NCBI GenBank assembly: GCA_023230125.1
Contig: JALNXZ010000085.1
Location: 1-6,840 of the forward strand
From: Bacteroidales bacterium
Lineage (GTDB): Bacteria; Bacteroidota; Bacteroidia; Bacteroidales; UBA1402
Reading direction: 5' to 3'
Length of the DNA stretch: 6,840 nt
Part shown: positions 6,136-6,840 of the stretch, one piece after another
Layout: each line of letters begins with the position of its first letter
Numbering within the stretch: position 1 is the stretch's first letter
Program-made: the position numbers and the translations under genes
The notes under the pieces: model-generated
The model's database searches: none
Seen by the model: the letters and a program-made list of their open reading frames with translations, nothing else
What the model was told of the DNA's origin: nothing

Positions 6136-6840
6136 ATGTCAGAATCCATGATGGATAGTCTATTTATGAAACGTTGTCTGCAGCTGGCGGCAAACGGGAG
6201 AGCTACATGCGCTCCCAATCCAATGGTGGGGGCGGTGGTGGTTCATCAAGGCCTCATCATTGGAGAGGGCTGGCATCGCAAGTCCGGCGAACCTCATGCT
6301 GAACCCAATGCCATTCGCTCTGTGAAAAATCAGGAGTTATTGAAAGCGTCTACCTTGTATGTGAATCTGGAGCCTTGTTCGCATGATGGTAAAACGCCGC
6401 CTTGTGTGGACCTGATCATCGCAAAGCAGATACCTCGTGTTGTGGTTGGCTGTCTGGATCCTTTTCCGCAGGTTTCCGGCCGGGGTATTTCGAAACTCCG
6501 TACGGCAGGTATTGATGTATCAGTTGGGGTAGAAGAAGCCGCTTGTTTGGAATTGAACCGGCATTTTCTTCGATTTCATCGAGAAAAACGTCCATATATC
6601 ATTTTGAAGTGGGCTCAAACGGCAGATGGTTTTTTAGACTTTTCCAGAATCCCCGGTGATCAGAAACAGTCATTGAAGATTTCAACGCCTTTTACCCAAA
6701 TGCTTGTCCATAAGTTGCGCTCCGAGTGTGACGTGGTACTTGTTGGAACCAATACAGCCATTCTGGATAATCCCGCCCTGACCGTTCGTTCTTGGGCAGG
6801 GAAAAGTCCTGTAAGGGCGATGTTGGATCGTCAAATGATT
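6136..6840 (+). CDS. ribD: Bifunctional riboflavin deaminase-reductase RibD, 3' end cut off by the window
   Basis: RibD carries out two steps of riboflavin synthesis in the cytoplasm: deamination of the pyrimidine intermediate made from GTP, then NADPH-dependent reduction of the ribosyl side chain. The 235 visible residues cover the whole deaminase domain and the start of the reductase; the full protein is normally about 340-380 residues. The zinc-binding deaminase site is intact: HAE (54-56, His54 as ligand and Glu56 as catalytic acid-base) and PCSHDGKTPPC (80-90, with Cys81 and Cys90). CAPNPMVGAVVV (25-36) and the DPFPQVSGRGI segment (108-118) are also typical. The reductase begins near RPYIILKWAQTADGFL (152-167) and includes LVGTNTAILDNPALTVR (202-218). 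The ATG at 6136 is the first of several in frame (6148, 6151, 6166); any start up to 6151 is possible. It is divergent from prmC. Confidence 0.96.
   Translation, partial: MSESMMDSLFMKRCLQLAANGRATCAPNPMVGAVVVHQGLIIGEGWHRKSGEPHAEPNAIRSVKNQELLKASTLYVNLEPCSHDGKTPPCVDLIIAKQIPRVVVGCLDPFPQVSGRGISKLRTAGIDVSVGVEEAACLELNRHFLRFHREKRPYIILKWAQTADGFLDFSRIPGDQKQSLKISTPFTQMLVHKLRSECDVVLVGTNTAILDNPALTVRSWAGKSPVRAMLDRQMI

Noticed and set aside
5837..6151. Plus-strand frame of 104 codons opposite prmC and reaching ribD
   Set aside because: It is antisense to the conserved prmC N-terminus and overlaps the ribD start out of frame; its cysteine- and leucine-rich translation looks like noise.
1..6840. Mobile element, defence system, CRISPR array, prophage or biosynthetic cluster
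   Set aside because: Nearly every base is accounted for by intact housekeeping genes and short gaps; there are no transposase, integrase, spaced repeats or toxin-antitoxin-like pairs.

Overview
The window looks like a chromosomal housekeeping segment from a member of the Bacteroidota, most likely close to the order Bacteroidales. This rests on three things seen in the sequence. The PyrE and ArgH proteins carry the phylum's characteristic stretches, for example FTWASGWKSPIYCDNR in PyrE and FTVGKDPEMDLFLAKYDV in ArgH. Start codons lack purine-rich Shine-Dalgarno sequences. Promoter-like sites fit the Bacteroidota TTTG-N19-TAnnTTTG pattern rather than the E. coli pattern. I judged family assignments by recall of family sequences, not by a database search. 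Overall GC is moderate, and I see no change in base use that would mark a transferred island.

Layout: seven genes on the minus strand in three apparent transcription blocks, plus one divergent plus-strand gene at the right edge. Block 1 (right, 6029 down to 4004) is prmC-recX-comF, very tightly packed with a 3-nt gap and then an overlap. It covers release-factor methylation, RecA modulation and a competence-type phosphoribosyltransferase. Block 2 (3750 down to 2458) is a single gene for a small outer-membrane beta-barrel of the Omp85/BamA type, with its own well-formed promoter. Block 3 (2261 down to the left edge) is pyrE, an SRPBCC-domain protein and argH, with gaps of 23 and 13 nt. It joins de novo pyrimidine synthesis to the last step of arginine synthesis. 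On the plus strand ribD starts at 6136, divergent from prmC, and runs off the right edge. argH runs off the left edge.

The main annotation decision is start-site choice. For four genes (the SRPBCC protein, pyrE, comF and prmC) the longest open frame begins upstream of the likely start, either inside a neighbouring gene or at a TTG. I give the shorter starts with reasons. There are no RNA genes, insertion sequences, CRISPR arrays or prophage genes, and no convincing intrinsic terminators. No stretch without a gene exceeds 300 bases; the longest is 3751-4003.

I looked for an undescribed system and do not find one. The items most worth a second look are the outer-membrane barrel with no periplasmic POTRA region, the unexplained SRPBCC gene between pyrE and argH, and the repeat-containing leader of pyrE.
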